Shown piece by piece: positions 1-5,445 of a stretch of 5,445 nucleotides of DNA. Within the stretch, counting starts at the first letter, position 1, and each line of letters starts with the position of its first letter. Position numbers and translations under genes: made by a program. The notes beneath the pieces were generated by a model that worked only from the letters and a program-made list of their open reading frames with translations, was not told the origin of the DNA and did no database searches. The stretch comes from Balneolales bacterium (lineage in GTDB: Bacteria > Bacteroidota > Rhodothermia > Balneolales > Natronogracilivirgulaceae). Where the stretch lies: assembly GCA_007120555.1 (NCBI GenBank), contig SKNL01000158.1, forward strand, positions 1-5,445. The letters are read 5' to 3'.

Positions 1-1535
1 CCTTGCAGCGGGAACCGCCCATCCGCAATGAATCCATCGTCATCGGACCGGATGTCGAGCTTGCCTTCCAGCTGCATGACCAGGGTGCGGATAATGGTGT
101 AACCCAGCGTCCTGGGGTTTTCAAGCATGTCGGTGTCGTCCAGACCCACCCCGTTATCCTTCACGAGAAACCGCATATGGTCGGTGCCTTTTTCAAACAG
201 CACATCAATGAGGCCATGTTTCCGGTCCTTGAAGGCGTGTTTGCAGGCATTCACGAGCAATTCATTGGCCAGCAAGCTGAAGGGAATCGTCTGGTTCAGG
301 TCCAGCATGACATCATCGGCCTGGATCGCCACATCGATCACCTTGTCGTTGTACACCTTGGCGAATCCCGAAACCAGCTTTTTTAGAAGCTCGCCGAAAT
401 TGATATGTGCAGGGTTGTCGTGCTCATAGACCAACTCGTGGACCAGCGCCATGGATTTGATGCGTTGCTGCATATCCTCCAGGACCGCCTTGGTCTCTTC
501 TTCGGTGCTGAAAAAATCGGACTGCAGAGTGAGCAGGCTGGATATAATGGCCATATTGTTCTTGACCCTGTGGTGGATCTCGGCCAGCAAAATGTTTTTT
601 TCATCCAGGTTCTTCTGGATGGTGCGGGCCTTCAGCTGGCGGATGAGCGCATTGGAGATGATCTCGGCCGCCACCTTGAGCAGGTCGATCTCCGTCCCGG
701 CGAACAGCCGCATCTGCCTGACCGAATCAAAGCCGACGAACCCAAGGTCCGTATCCTCATGCTGAAGCGGAAGCAACACAACGGACTTTATTCCCTGCGG
801 CTCCAGGATACGGCGCATGCTGTCGCTTTCCGGCATGGCCAGGACATCCGGGATGTGAAAAACACTCCCTTTTCTGTGGGTTTTAAGGATGTCCGCAAGC
901 AACCGGAACGAAATGTCCTGCAAATTATCTATTTCCGGAGCAATTCCCTCCGCACACCATTCGTGGGTGTTGCTGGTCGTCTGGCGGTCATGGTCATGCA
1001 GGAAAATGTAGATCCGGTCCATTTTCGTAAAGGAACCGATCGAGGCCAGCATTTCCTCCAGATACGCATCAACCTTGTCCGGGATGATGTTGATGAACCC
1101 CTTGGCCAGATCCACCAGAAGCTGCTGAAGTGACCTCTGGTAGCGCAACGCTTCCTCCGCCATCCGACGTCCGGTCATATCCACCAGGGAAACAATGCTT
1201 TTCCGGGTTCCGGGAATTAGCATGACCGTAAGCATGGCCTCCCCCGACAGGCCGCTTTTCTTTTTAAAGCGAAAATTGTAACTCGAGTGTACGTTCTCCG
1301 GCTTTTTCCGGCGCAGCCGGTGGAGCTTGGTCATGCGGTCAACATCGTCCTCGTGGACCAGTTCCATCCACCGGATCTTTCCCTCTATTTCATGACGTGA
1401 ATAGCCGGATTTGCGCGCAAATTCTTCATTCGCCAGACTAATGGCGCCGTCTTCCTCAATAATGATTATTCCGGTCCCTGAGTTCTCAAAAAAGTCACGG
1501 GCATCTACAACTGGTTCAAATTTTTCAGGTCTCAT
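1..1535 (-). CDS. Soluble PAS-GAF sensor histidine kinase, HisKA_2 type (3' end cut by window edge)
   Basis: Reading the minus strand from ATG at 1535 gives 511 codons without a stop to the left edge. Residues about 10-130 resemble a PAS domain (ending in SLVDMTGRRMAEEAL). Residues about 140-300 resemble a GAF domain (DRIYIFL, EWCAEGI, SVVLLPLQ, GFVGFDSVR). A HisKA_2 dimerisation and phosphoacceptor motif follows, EIHHRVKNN at 319-327, probably phosphorylated on His322. The HATPase has N-box NELLVNACKHAF (425-436), G1 box DNGVGL (460-465) and a G2-like TLGYTIIRTL (477-486). The reading ends in FPLQ, usual for the last HATPase strand, so only a short C-terminus is missing. No membrane segment is seen, so it should sense a cytoplasmic cue and pass phosphate to a response regulator outside the window. 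The start is fixed: an in-frame TGA lies 18 nt upstream, and GAGGG stands 4 nt before the ATG. Ligand and target are unknown; it is transcribed divergently from the sugar genes. Confidence 0.93.
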   Translation of the reverse strand, partial: MRPEKFEPVVDARDFFENSGTGIIIIEEDGAISLANEEFARKSGYSRHEIEGKIRWMELVHEDDVDRMTKLHRLRRKKPENVHSSYNFRFKKKSGLSGEAMLTVMLIPGTRKSIVSLVDMTGRRMAEEALRYQRSLQQLLVDLAKGFINIIPDKVDAYLEEMLASIGSFTKMDRIYIFLHDHDRQTTSNTHEWCAEGIAPEIDNLQDISFRLLADILKTHRKGSVFHIPDVLAMPESDSMRRILEPQGIKSVVLLPLQHEDTDLGFVGFDSVRQMRLFAGTEIDLLKVAAEIISNALIRQLKARTIQKNLDEKNILLAEIHHRVKNNMAIISSLLTLQSDFFSTEEETKAVLEDMQQRIKSMALVHELVYEHDNPAHINFGELLKKLVSGFAKVYNDKVIDVAIQADDVMLDLNQTIPFSLLANELLVNACKHAFKDRKHGLIDVLFEKGTDHMRFLVKDNGVGLDDTDMLENPRTLGYTIIRTLVMQLEGKLDIRSDDDGFIADGRFPLQ

Positions 1536-1578
1536 GTAACCCTCGCGGCATCAGCTCTCGCAGATGACCTTTTCACTA

Positions 1579-1608
1579 ATTATTGCATAGTTCTCGATTC
1601 CATGTAAA
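1579..1608 (-). promoter_or_regulatory. Candidate sigma70-like promoter of the histidine kinase gene
   Basis: On the minus strand TTTACA (1608-1603, 5 of 6 to TTGACA) is followed after 18 nt by AATAAT (1584-1579, 5 of 6 to TATAAT). The -10 lies about 44 nt upstream of the kinase ATG, giving a short leader. Spacing and matches are good, but it is a pattern match only. If the host is a Bacteroidota member, its primary sigma factor prefers a different consensus. Confidence 0.45.
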
Positions 1609-1630
1609 AGAGGAGAATGCAGCGTCGGCA

Positions 1631-1659
1631 TTGTTACAGATTTTTTTCAGACGTAGCAT
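1631..1659 (+). promoter_or_regulatory. Candidate sigma70-like promoter of the PIG-L/ROK/MFS/SIS operon
   Basis: TTGTTA (1631-1636) and TAGCAT (1654-1659) are separated by exactly 17 nt, each matching 4 of 6 consensus bases. This would start transcription about 100 nt upstream of the PIG-L ATG and leave a leader of that length. The spacer contains a run of seven T. The match is moderate; an alternative -10 is at 1706-1711. Confidence 0.3.
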
Positions 1660-1682
1660 TTTGAATAGCCGCAGATTAATTT

Positions 1683-1711
1683 GGCGGTGTGAGGCGGTAG
1701 TCGGATATTAT
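1683..1711 (+). promoter_or_regulatory. GGCGGT direct repeat upstream of a TATTAT -10-like box
   Basis: GGCGGT occurs at 1683-1688 and again at 1693-1698, a 10-bp offset or about one helical turn. TATTAT (1706-1711, 5 of 6 to TATAAT) begins 17 nt after the first copy, so that copy sits where a -35 box would be, yet it does not resemble one. A good -10 with repeats over a missing -35 would suit an activator-dependent promoter. This is inference from position only; the repeats are short and may be chance. Confidence 0.2.
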
Positions 1712-1723
1712 TAGGATAAGGGT

Positions 1724-1747
1724 ATGCGTGACAACAACCGGCTTTGA
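1724..1747 (+). other. Possible 7-codon leader ORF before the PIG-L gene
   Basis: ATG at 1724 opens a tiny frame (MRDNNRL, TGA at 1745-1747). AGGA at 1713-1716 stands 7 nt before it. It ends 18 nt before the PIG-L start and lies in the same frame, so its TGA is also the stop that blocks any upstream extension of the PIG-L gene. A short translated leader could affect ribosome loading on the main gene, but an ORF this small arises easily by chance and nothing shows that it is translated. Confidence 0.15.
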
Positions 1748-1756
1748 AATCATATC

Positions 1757-1760
1757 GAGG
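1757..1760 (+). promoter_or_regulatory. Ribosome binding site of the PIG-L gene
   Basis: GAGG lies 5 nt before ATG 1766. It is the clearest Shine-Dalgarno site in the sugar operon and supports this start, as does the signal peptide that begins there. Confidence 0.6.
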
Positions 1761-1765
1761 TTATT

Positions 1766-2575
1766 ATGAGACAGGAATGGGTAATTGGGTGGATGGTGAT
1801 GGTGTCCCTGGGAGTACTTTTTGCAGGAGCGGAGGGATATGCCAGCGAACTCAGTGAGAGCAGATCGGGCGCGGATACTCCCCGGACGATCCTGGCCATC
1901 GGAGCACATGCCGGGGACATGGAGGTTTCCTGCGGAGCGGTGCTGGCCAAACATGCCGCAAACGGCGATCGGGTTGTGATGCTGCACCTGACGCTTGGTG
2001 AGCGCGGCCATCCGGGCATGACGCCGGAAGCGTATGGCGAACAGAAACGCCGCGAAGCAGAAATGGCGGCGGAAATCCTGGGTGCGGAGGTGCTTTTCGG
2101 CCCCTACCGCGATGCGGAAATCCCTGACAGCGAGGAAGCCCGCATGTATGTGAACGACGTCATCAGGCAGGTCCGGCCCACCCACATTATCACGCATTGG
2201 AAGAACAGCATTCACCGGGATCACAGCACAACATGGGCTGTCGTCACCGATGCCATTCTGCTGGCATCCCTGGAGGGAATCGACAGTGAGCACCCGCGGC
2301 ACCGTGGAATCCGGGGAGTCTACTTTGCTGAAAACTGGGAGGATATGGAGGGCTATGAACCCTATATTTTTGTCGATGTCACGGAGTCTTTTGACACGTG
2401 GAAGGAGGCGGTTTCCCGGTATGAGTTTATTGTCGGTGATATTTCGGCCTTCCCCTACTTCGACTACTACACGTCGCTGGCGCGGGTGCGGGGCGCCCTG
2501 GCCCGGTCAACCTATGCCGTGACGCTCAACATCAGTGCATTCGGCAAGCGCAGGAACCTGGACCTGTTTCCGTGA
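1766..2575 (+). CDS. Exported PIG-L family N-deacetylase-like protein with variant HAGD motif
   Basis: The product has 269 residues, a normal PIG-L length plus an export signal. Residues 1-26 look like a signal peptide: Arg2, a hydrophobic stretch at about 6-22, and likely cleavage after GYA (24-26), placing the enzyme in the periplasm. PIG-L proteins are zinc hydrolases that de-N-acetylate GlcNAc-type sugars or related conjugates. Family features are the first motif in the ILAIGAH context (42-48), LTLGERG (75-81), RREAEMAAEILGAE (95-108), and HRDH (150-153) supplying the later histidine ligand. The first motif is His48-Ala49-Gly50-Asp51, where most members have HPDD. His48 and Asp51 match the zinc-binding positions, but the Asp that acts as general base in well-studied members such as MshB is Gly50. 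It may thus belong to a variant subfamily with another base, or be impaired. Substrate is unknown; downstream sugar genes suggest an N-acylated or otherwise modified sugar. An in-frame TGA 21 nt upstream fixes the start region. Confidence 0.85.
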   Translation: MRQEWVIGWMVMVSLGVLFAGAEGYASELSESRSGADTPRTILAIGAHAGDMEVSCGAVLAKHAANGDRVVMLHLTLGERGHPGMTPEAYGEQKRREAEMAAEILGAEVLFGPYRDAEIPDSEEARMYVNDVIRQVRPTHIITHWKNSIHRDHSTTWAVVTDAILLASLEGIDSEHPRHRGIRGVYFAENWEDMEGYEPYIFVDVTESFDTWKEAVSRYEFIVGDISAFPYFDYYTSLARVRGALARSTYAVTLNISAFGKRRNLDLFP

Positions 2576-2694
2576 CCTCAAGGCAGTACCCGGGTTTCAG
2601 TCAGCACCGTGCCGTATTCGTGTTCGCGCTGCTGCTTTTTCTTTCAAGCATTCGCATTCTTCCACATTGGCAAATTACAAACAGGGCTTTCATT

Positions 2695-3735
2695 ATGGCG
2701 GTATTTGGAGTGGATCTGGGAGGGACCAAGCTGGCGGTGGCCGTGTTCCGTGAGTCGGGGGAGATACTTGACAGGAAGGTCACGCCTCTGGCCGGCAGGA
2801 GCGGCCGTGACGTGGGAGCGCTCATCGTGAAAGAGATAGCGGAGCTGATGGACGGCGGCGGACAGGCTGGCGGTAACGCCGGTTCCCAGGCTGGCGGGCG
2901 GTGCAGGAAAGATGCCGGCGCTTCCAACGCAACTTTCGCAACTTTCGGCGGGGAGCAGGTGACCGGTATCGGGATATCGGTTCCGGGGATTTACCGTGCG
3001 GCGAGGGGTACGGTCTGGGCACCGAATATTCCGGGATGGGATGATTATCCGCTGCTGGATGAAGTGTCGCGGACCGTGGCGGATAACGGAATCCGGGTGC
3101 GCATTGACAGCGACCGCGCTTGTTATATCCTCGGAGAGGCATGGCTGGGTGCGGCAAGTGGCTGTTCGAATGCCATTTTTCTTGCGGTCGGGACAGGTAT
3201 CGGTGCCGGGGTGCTTTGCGACGGGCGGGTTATCCGCGGTCACGGCGATATAGCGGGGGCGGTCGGATGGATGAGCCTGAATCCGGATTACAGGGAGGAA
3301 TACGCATCCTGCGGATATTTTGAATATCACGCATCGGGTGCCGGAATTGTGAAATCGGCGCGTGATCTGCTTGAGATGGAGCCCGGGATGCAAAGCGTGC
3401 TGCGATCGAAGAAGGTGAGTGAAATAAGCACACAGGATGTTTTTGAGGCTTCGGAAGCCGGGGACCCTGCCGCTGCCAGGGTTATCGGAGATGCCCTCCG
3501 CTGCTGGGGCATGGCCGTAGCCAACCTGGTGAGCACCTTCAATCCGGAAAAAATCATATTCGGGGGCGGTGTCTTTGGTCCGGCCGCAAACTACCTGGAT
3601 GACATCGCTGCCGAAGCACAAAAATGGGCTCAGCCCATAAGCATGCAACAGGTCCGTCTCGAAAAATCGCAACTTGGCGGGGATGCCGGTCTCATCGGTG
3701 CCGGGAAGCTCGGGCTTGGGGAGAAATTGGCATGA
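2695..3735 (+). CDS. ROK family sugar kinase homologue lacking the usual zinc site
   Basis: ROK proteins are cytoplasmic ATP-dependent sugar kinases or sugar-responsive repressors. This 346-residue protein has no N-terminal helix-turn-helix, so a kinase role is expected. Visible motifs are the phosphate loop DLGGTK (7-12), GIGISVPG (91-98), NIPGW (111-115), the catalytic-Asp region DSDRACYILGE (138-148, Asp140 as probable base), AVGTGIGAGV (164-173) and IIFGGGVF (287-294). The ExGH motif reads Ala189-Val-Gly-Trp192, and CxCGxxGCxE is reduced to one Cys (Cys206) with a three-residue deletion, so three of four zinc ligands are missing. Residues 53-86 form a Gly/Ala/Gln-rich insert where ROK proteins usually have a short linker. 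ATG 2695 is chosen because DLGGTK then sits at the normal distance from the N-terminus; AGGG lies 9 nt upstream. A GTG at 2572 overlapping the PIG-L stop would add 41 residues and is less likely. Substrate is unknown; hexosamine or hexose is plausible from context. Confidence 0.85.
   Translation: MAVFGVDLGGTKLAVAVFRESGEILDRKVTPLAGRSGRDVGALIVKEIAELMDGGGQAGGNAGSQAGGRCRKDAGASNATFATFGGEQVTGIGISVPGIYRAARGTVWAPNIPGWDDYPLLDEVSRTVADNGIRVRIDSDRACYILGEAWLGAASGCSNAIFLAVGTGIGAGVLCDGRVIRGHGDIAGAVGWMSLNPDYREEYASCGYFEYHASGAGIVKSARDLLEMEPGMQSVLRSKKVSEISTQDVFEASEAGDPAAARVIGDALRCWGMAVANLVSTFNPEKIIFGGGVFGPAANYLDDIAAEAQKWAQPISMQQVRLEKSQLGGDAGLIGAGKLGLGEKLA
2863..2897 (+). repeat. 11-bp direct repeat in the ROK linker insert
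   Basis: CAGGCTGGCGG occurs exactly at 2863-2873 and 2887-2897, a 24-bp (8-codon) offset that keeps frame. Each copy encodes Gln-Ala-Gly-Gly. It lies in the low-complexity insert at residues 53-86 of the ROK protein and looks like a small in-frame expansion. Confidence 0.6.
2928..2945 (+). repeat. 9-bp tandem duplication in the ROK linker insert
   Basis: CGCAACTTT is repeated twice in tandem without a gap, giving the protein repeat AlaThrPhe-AlaThrPhe (residues 79-84). It lies about 30 bp after the Gln-Ala repeat in the same insert, a second sign of in-frame sequence expansion there. Confidence 0.6.
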
Positions 3736-3755
3736 ATATAAAAAGAATGTAAAAA
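3727..3755 (+). promoter_or_regulatory. Weak candidate internal promoter before the MFS gene
   Basis: TTGGCA (3727-3732, 5 of 6 to TTGACA) overlaps the ROK stop codon and is followed after 17 nt by TAAAAA (3750-3755, 4 of 6). The 74-bp spacer (3736-3809) is strikingly A-rich compared with the genes around it. A promoter here could transcribe the permease and SIS genes separately. The A-rich tract may instead serve translation initiation, since no strong Shine-Dalgarno site precedes ATG 3810. Confidence 0.25.
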
Positions 3756-3809
3756 AATGCAGTTTAAAGTATTTTGCAGCAATGAGATAACAAAGACAGA
3801 AAAGAAATA

Positions 3810-5078
3810 ATGGCACATTACAATAAAAAACTGGTGTTTATGTCCGCATGCTTTGGCATGCTGATCTTTGGAATCGTAATGGCCGTGCTGGGTTCGGTCC
3901 TGCCGTCTGTCATCCTGAAATTCGGTATCGGAAAGGCGGATGCCGGCTCACTTTTCGTGCTGCTCAGTCTGGGAATGCTGGCGGGATCGCTGGTTTTTGG
4001 TCCGCTGGTGGACCGGTTTGGTTACAAGGCGCTGCTCATCATAAGTGCCGGGTTGATCGTTGCAGGATTCCAGGGTATTGCCTTTGCACCGGGCATGGAC
4101 ATGCTGCGCCTGGCGCTTTTTTTCACCGGATTTGCCGGCGGCGCGATCAACGGCGGGACCAATGCGCTGGTCTCGGACATCAGCGAGGGTAAACGGGGAT
4201 CGCGGCTCACTTACCTTGGTGTGTTCTTCGGGGTCGGGGCGTTCGGCGTTCCGCTGCTGCTTGGAAGCATGCTCGACCATTATTCCTACGAAATCCTGAT
4301 TTCCGGTGTGGGTGTCATGATCATCCTCCCGTTTATGCTATTCCTTTTTCTCAGGTTTCCCAGCCCAAAGCATGCCCAGGGATTCCCGCTTGCCGATGGG
4401 CTTGCCCTTGCCAAAGACCGCACGCTGCTGCTTTTCGGGATCATACTCATGCTTCAGAGCGGACTTGAAATGTCCATGGGCGGCTGGTCGGCCACGTTTT
4501 TCGTGGAAGAACTGGCAGTGGATGCCAACCGGGCGGTGCTGTTCCTGTCGCTGTTCTGGTTCGCACTTATGATGGCCCGGGTCGTGCTGGGTTACATGCT
4601 GCTGAGGGTGCCTTCCGCCACAATCCTGCGGTTCAGTTTCCTTCTCTCCTTCACCGGTTCTTCAATCATGCTTATGTCCGGCAGTACGACGACAGGTGTC
4701 ATAGGCATGATGCTGGCGGGTATCGGTTTTGCCGCAGTCTTTCCGGTGATCCTGGCGTTCGTCGGGGATTTGTACGCCAAACTCTCCGGCACGGCATTCA
4801 GCGTAGTGCTGGCGATGGCGCTCATTGGCGGCATGCTGGTGCCCTGGATCATCGGCGTCATAGCCGAAGGGCATGGGCTGCGCAACGGACTCCTGATGAT
4901 CCCCGGGAGTATTGCCGTCTCCTTCCTGCTGTTTCAGGTCATTATGGCAAGGATGCCGGCGTCCGGCCAGGCGGTGCCATCATCCATCCAGGCAGGTCCG
5001 GCGCCCGGTCAGGCAGAACCGCCGTCCGGCAGGAGAGATTCGTCTTCGGGTCAGGCAGAACCGCCGTCCGGATCCTGA
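3810..5078 (+). CDS. MFS sugar permease, FucP/FHS-like, with repeat-derived C-terminal tail
   Basis: The 422-residue product is an inner-membrane protein with about twelve hydrophobic helices, roughly at 9-33, 46-64, 72-92, 98-118, 134-154, 160-182, 204-222, 241-263, 270-288, 294-316, 326-350 and 358-380. The loop after helix 2 carries the MFS signature GPLVDRFGYK (64-73). The stretch GVFFGVGAFGVPLL (137-150) in helix 5 and LEMSMGGWSATFFVEEL (219-235) in helix 7 recall fucose-permease-type sugar:proton symporters. Position between a sugar kinase and a SIS protein supports sugar import, perhaps of the product released by the exported deacetylase; the substrate cannot be read from sequence. Residues 386-422 are a hydrophilic Pro/Ser/Gly/Gln tail outside the MFS fold, built from 7-residue repeats and probably cytoplasmic. 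The start at 3810 has only a weak A-rich upstream site; Met11 (3840) and Met12-region starts would cut into helix 1 and are less likely. Confidence 0.85.
   Translation: MAHYNKKLVFMSACFGMLIFGIVMAVLGSVLPSVILKFGIGKADAGSLFVLLSLGMLAGSLVFGPLVDRFGYKALLIISAGLIVAGFQGIAFAPGMDMLRLALFFTGFAGGAINGGTNALVSDISEGKRGSRLTYLGVFFGVGAFGVPLLLGSMLDHYSYEILISGVGVMIILPFMLFLFLRFPSPKHAQGFPLADGLALAKDRTLLLFGIILMLQSGLEMSMGGWSATFFVEELAVDANRAVLFLSLFWFALMMARVVLGYMLLRVPSATILRFSFLLSFTGSSIMLMSGSTTTGVIGMMLAGIGFAAVFPVILAFVGDLYAKLSGTAFSVVLAMALIGGMLVPWIIGVIAEGHGLRNGLLMIPGSIAVSFLLFQVIMARMPASGQAVPSSIQAGPAPGQAEPPSGRRDSSSGQAEPPSGS
4965..5069 (+). repeat. Degenerate 21-bp tandem repeat, about five units, encoding the MFS tail
   Basis: Five 21-bp units encode GQAVPSS, IQAGPAP, GQAEPPS, GRRDSSS and GQAEPPS, followed by GS and the stop. 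The core CAGGC recurs at 4968, 4989, 5010 and 5052, all spaced by multiples of 21. Units three and five share a perfect 23-bp match (5007-5029 and 5049-5071). Unit four has lost the core. The period of exactly seven codons keeps the frame open, as expected for a coding minisatellite that varies in copy number by slippage or recombination. Confidence 0.8.
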
Positions 5079-5129
5079 CGATCTTCACTCATACCATTTA
5101 CCACCATTAACCATATCGGAACCCGTACT

Positions 5130-5445
5130 ATGAAGCTTGCAAAACAATGGATGAATAACACCAGGAATGTACTGGACAAGATCGAAGAGACGCAGATGGA
5201 GAATATCCTAAAAGCAGCTTCACTGATGGCCGATTCCATAGAAGCCGAACGATGGGTACACACGTTCGGATGCGGACACGCAACCCTTCCCATTGAGGAG
5301 ATGTATCCCAGAATAGGTGGATTCGTCGGTTTCCACCCGATGATCGAGCTGCCTCTGACCTTCTTCACCCGCATTACCGGTGAAATGGGCGTGCGCCAGT
5401 TTGTGTTCCTGGAACGCGTTGAGGGGTATGGCAATGAAATCATGA
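5130..5445 (+). CDS. SIS-domain phosphosugar-binding protein (sugar isomerase-like), N-terminal part
   Basis: An open frame from ATG 5130 runs 105 codons to the right edge. An N-terminal helix with KIEETQMENILKAASLMADS (17-36) leads into a SIS-type sugar-phosphate-binding start: a hydrophobic strand followed by FGCGHATLPIEEMYPRIGG (46-64), matching the FGxGHS...EE-GG pattern of the SIS proteins annotated as UPF0309 or sugar isomerase domain proteins. FLERVEGYG (93-101) also fits that group. SIS domains bind phosphosugars in isomerases, deaminases, etherases and regulators; without an N-terminal helix-turn-helix an enzyme is more likely than a regulator. It follows the permease after a 51-bp spacer without a terminator, so it is probably co-transcribed, and could act on the product of the ROK kinase. 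GGA 9 nt upstream is a weak ribosome site. The usual Ser after Gly-His is Ala51 here. The C-terminal half is outside the window. Confidence 0.8.
   Translation, partial: MKLAKQWMNNTRNVLDKIEETQMENILKAASLMADSIEAERWVHTFGCGHATLPIEEMYPRIGGFVGFHPMIELPLTFFTRITGEMGVRQFVFLERVEGYGNEIM

Noticed and set aside
405..1133. A 242-codon plus-strand open frame, with another at 3-386, opposite the histidine kinase
   Set aside because: Both are antisense to a clearly recognisable kinase whose PAS, GAF, HisKA_2 and HATPase motifs all read on the minus strand without interruption.
1676..2302. A 208-codon minus-strand open frame opposite the PIG-L gene
   Set aside because: It is antisense to the PIG-L catalytic motifs and would also cover the divergent promoter region; its sequence matches no family I recognise.
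3731..3752. Six-codon frame (MNIKRM) overlapping the ROK stop as ATGA
   Set aside because: It is too short, has no ribosome site, and lies in an A-rich spacer where such frames arise by chance.
2644..3816. A 390-codon open frame on the minus strand opposite the ROK gene
   Set aside because: It is a shadow of the ROK codon pattern. The protein has no recognisable motif and an irregular composition, while the plus strand carries clear ROK signatures.
4965..5071. CRISPR array as an explanation of the repeats
   Set aside because: The repeats are contiguous, coding, in phase with seven codons and degenerate; there are no unique spacers of constant length.
5079..5129. Search for a terminator between the permease and the SIS gene
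   Set aside because: I see no GC-rich hairpin followed by a T run, so no terminator is called and co-transcription is assumed.

Overview
The window looks like ordinary chromosomal DNA from a Gram-negative bacterium: dense genes, GC in the mid-to-high 50s by eye, a signal-peptide-bearing enzyme and short spacers. The A-rich, Shine-Dalgarno-poor spacer before the transporter and the mix of families (PAS-GAF-HisKA_2 kinase, FucP-like MFS permease, ROK kinase, sugar-isomerase-type SIS protein) would suit a Bacteroidota/Balneolota-like or spirochaete-like genome. The lineage is a guess; no rRNA or marker gene is present.

Layout. Positions 1-1535 (minus strand) hold nearly all of a soluble sensor histidine kinase with PAS, GAF, HisKA_2 and HATPase domains, running off the left edge. 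A 230-bp divergent spacer (1536-1765) has candidate promoters in both directions. On the plus strand four genes follow in a probable operon: an exported PIG-L family N-deacetylase-like protein (1766-2575), a ROK family sugar kinase homologue (2695-3735), a 12-TM MFS sugar permease of FucP/FHS type (3810-5078), and the first 105 codons of a SIS-domain phosphosugar-binding protein (5130 to the right edge). No rRNA, tRNA, CRISPR array, insertion sequence or convincing intrinsic terminator was seen.

How the genes may work together (inference): PIG-L enzymes typically remove acetyl groups from N-acetylglucosamine-type sugars, MFS permeases import sugars, ROK proteins phosphorylate sugars, and SIS proteins isomerise or deaminate sugar phosphates. 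The set reads as a small amino-sugar (or modified sugar) uptake and catabolism operon with a periplasmic first step. The divergent kinase may or may not regulate it; its response regulator is not in the window.

Most notable: the two enzymes carry matching kinds of deviation. The PIG-L protein has His-Ala-Gly-Asp in place of His-Pro-Asp-Asp, so the usual general-base Asp is Gly. The ROK protein has lost most of the family zinc site and the Glu of the ExGH motif. In addition, the ROK protein and the permease carry Gln-Ala-rich in-frame repeat tracts, including a degenerate 21-bp (7-residue) tandem repeat forming the permease tail.
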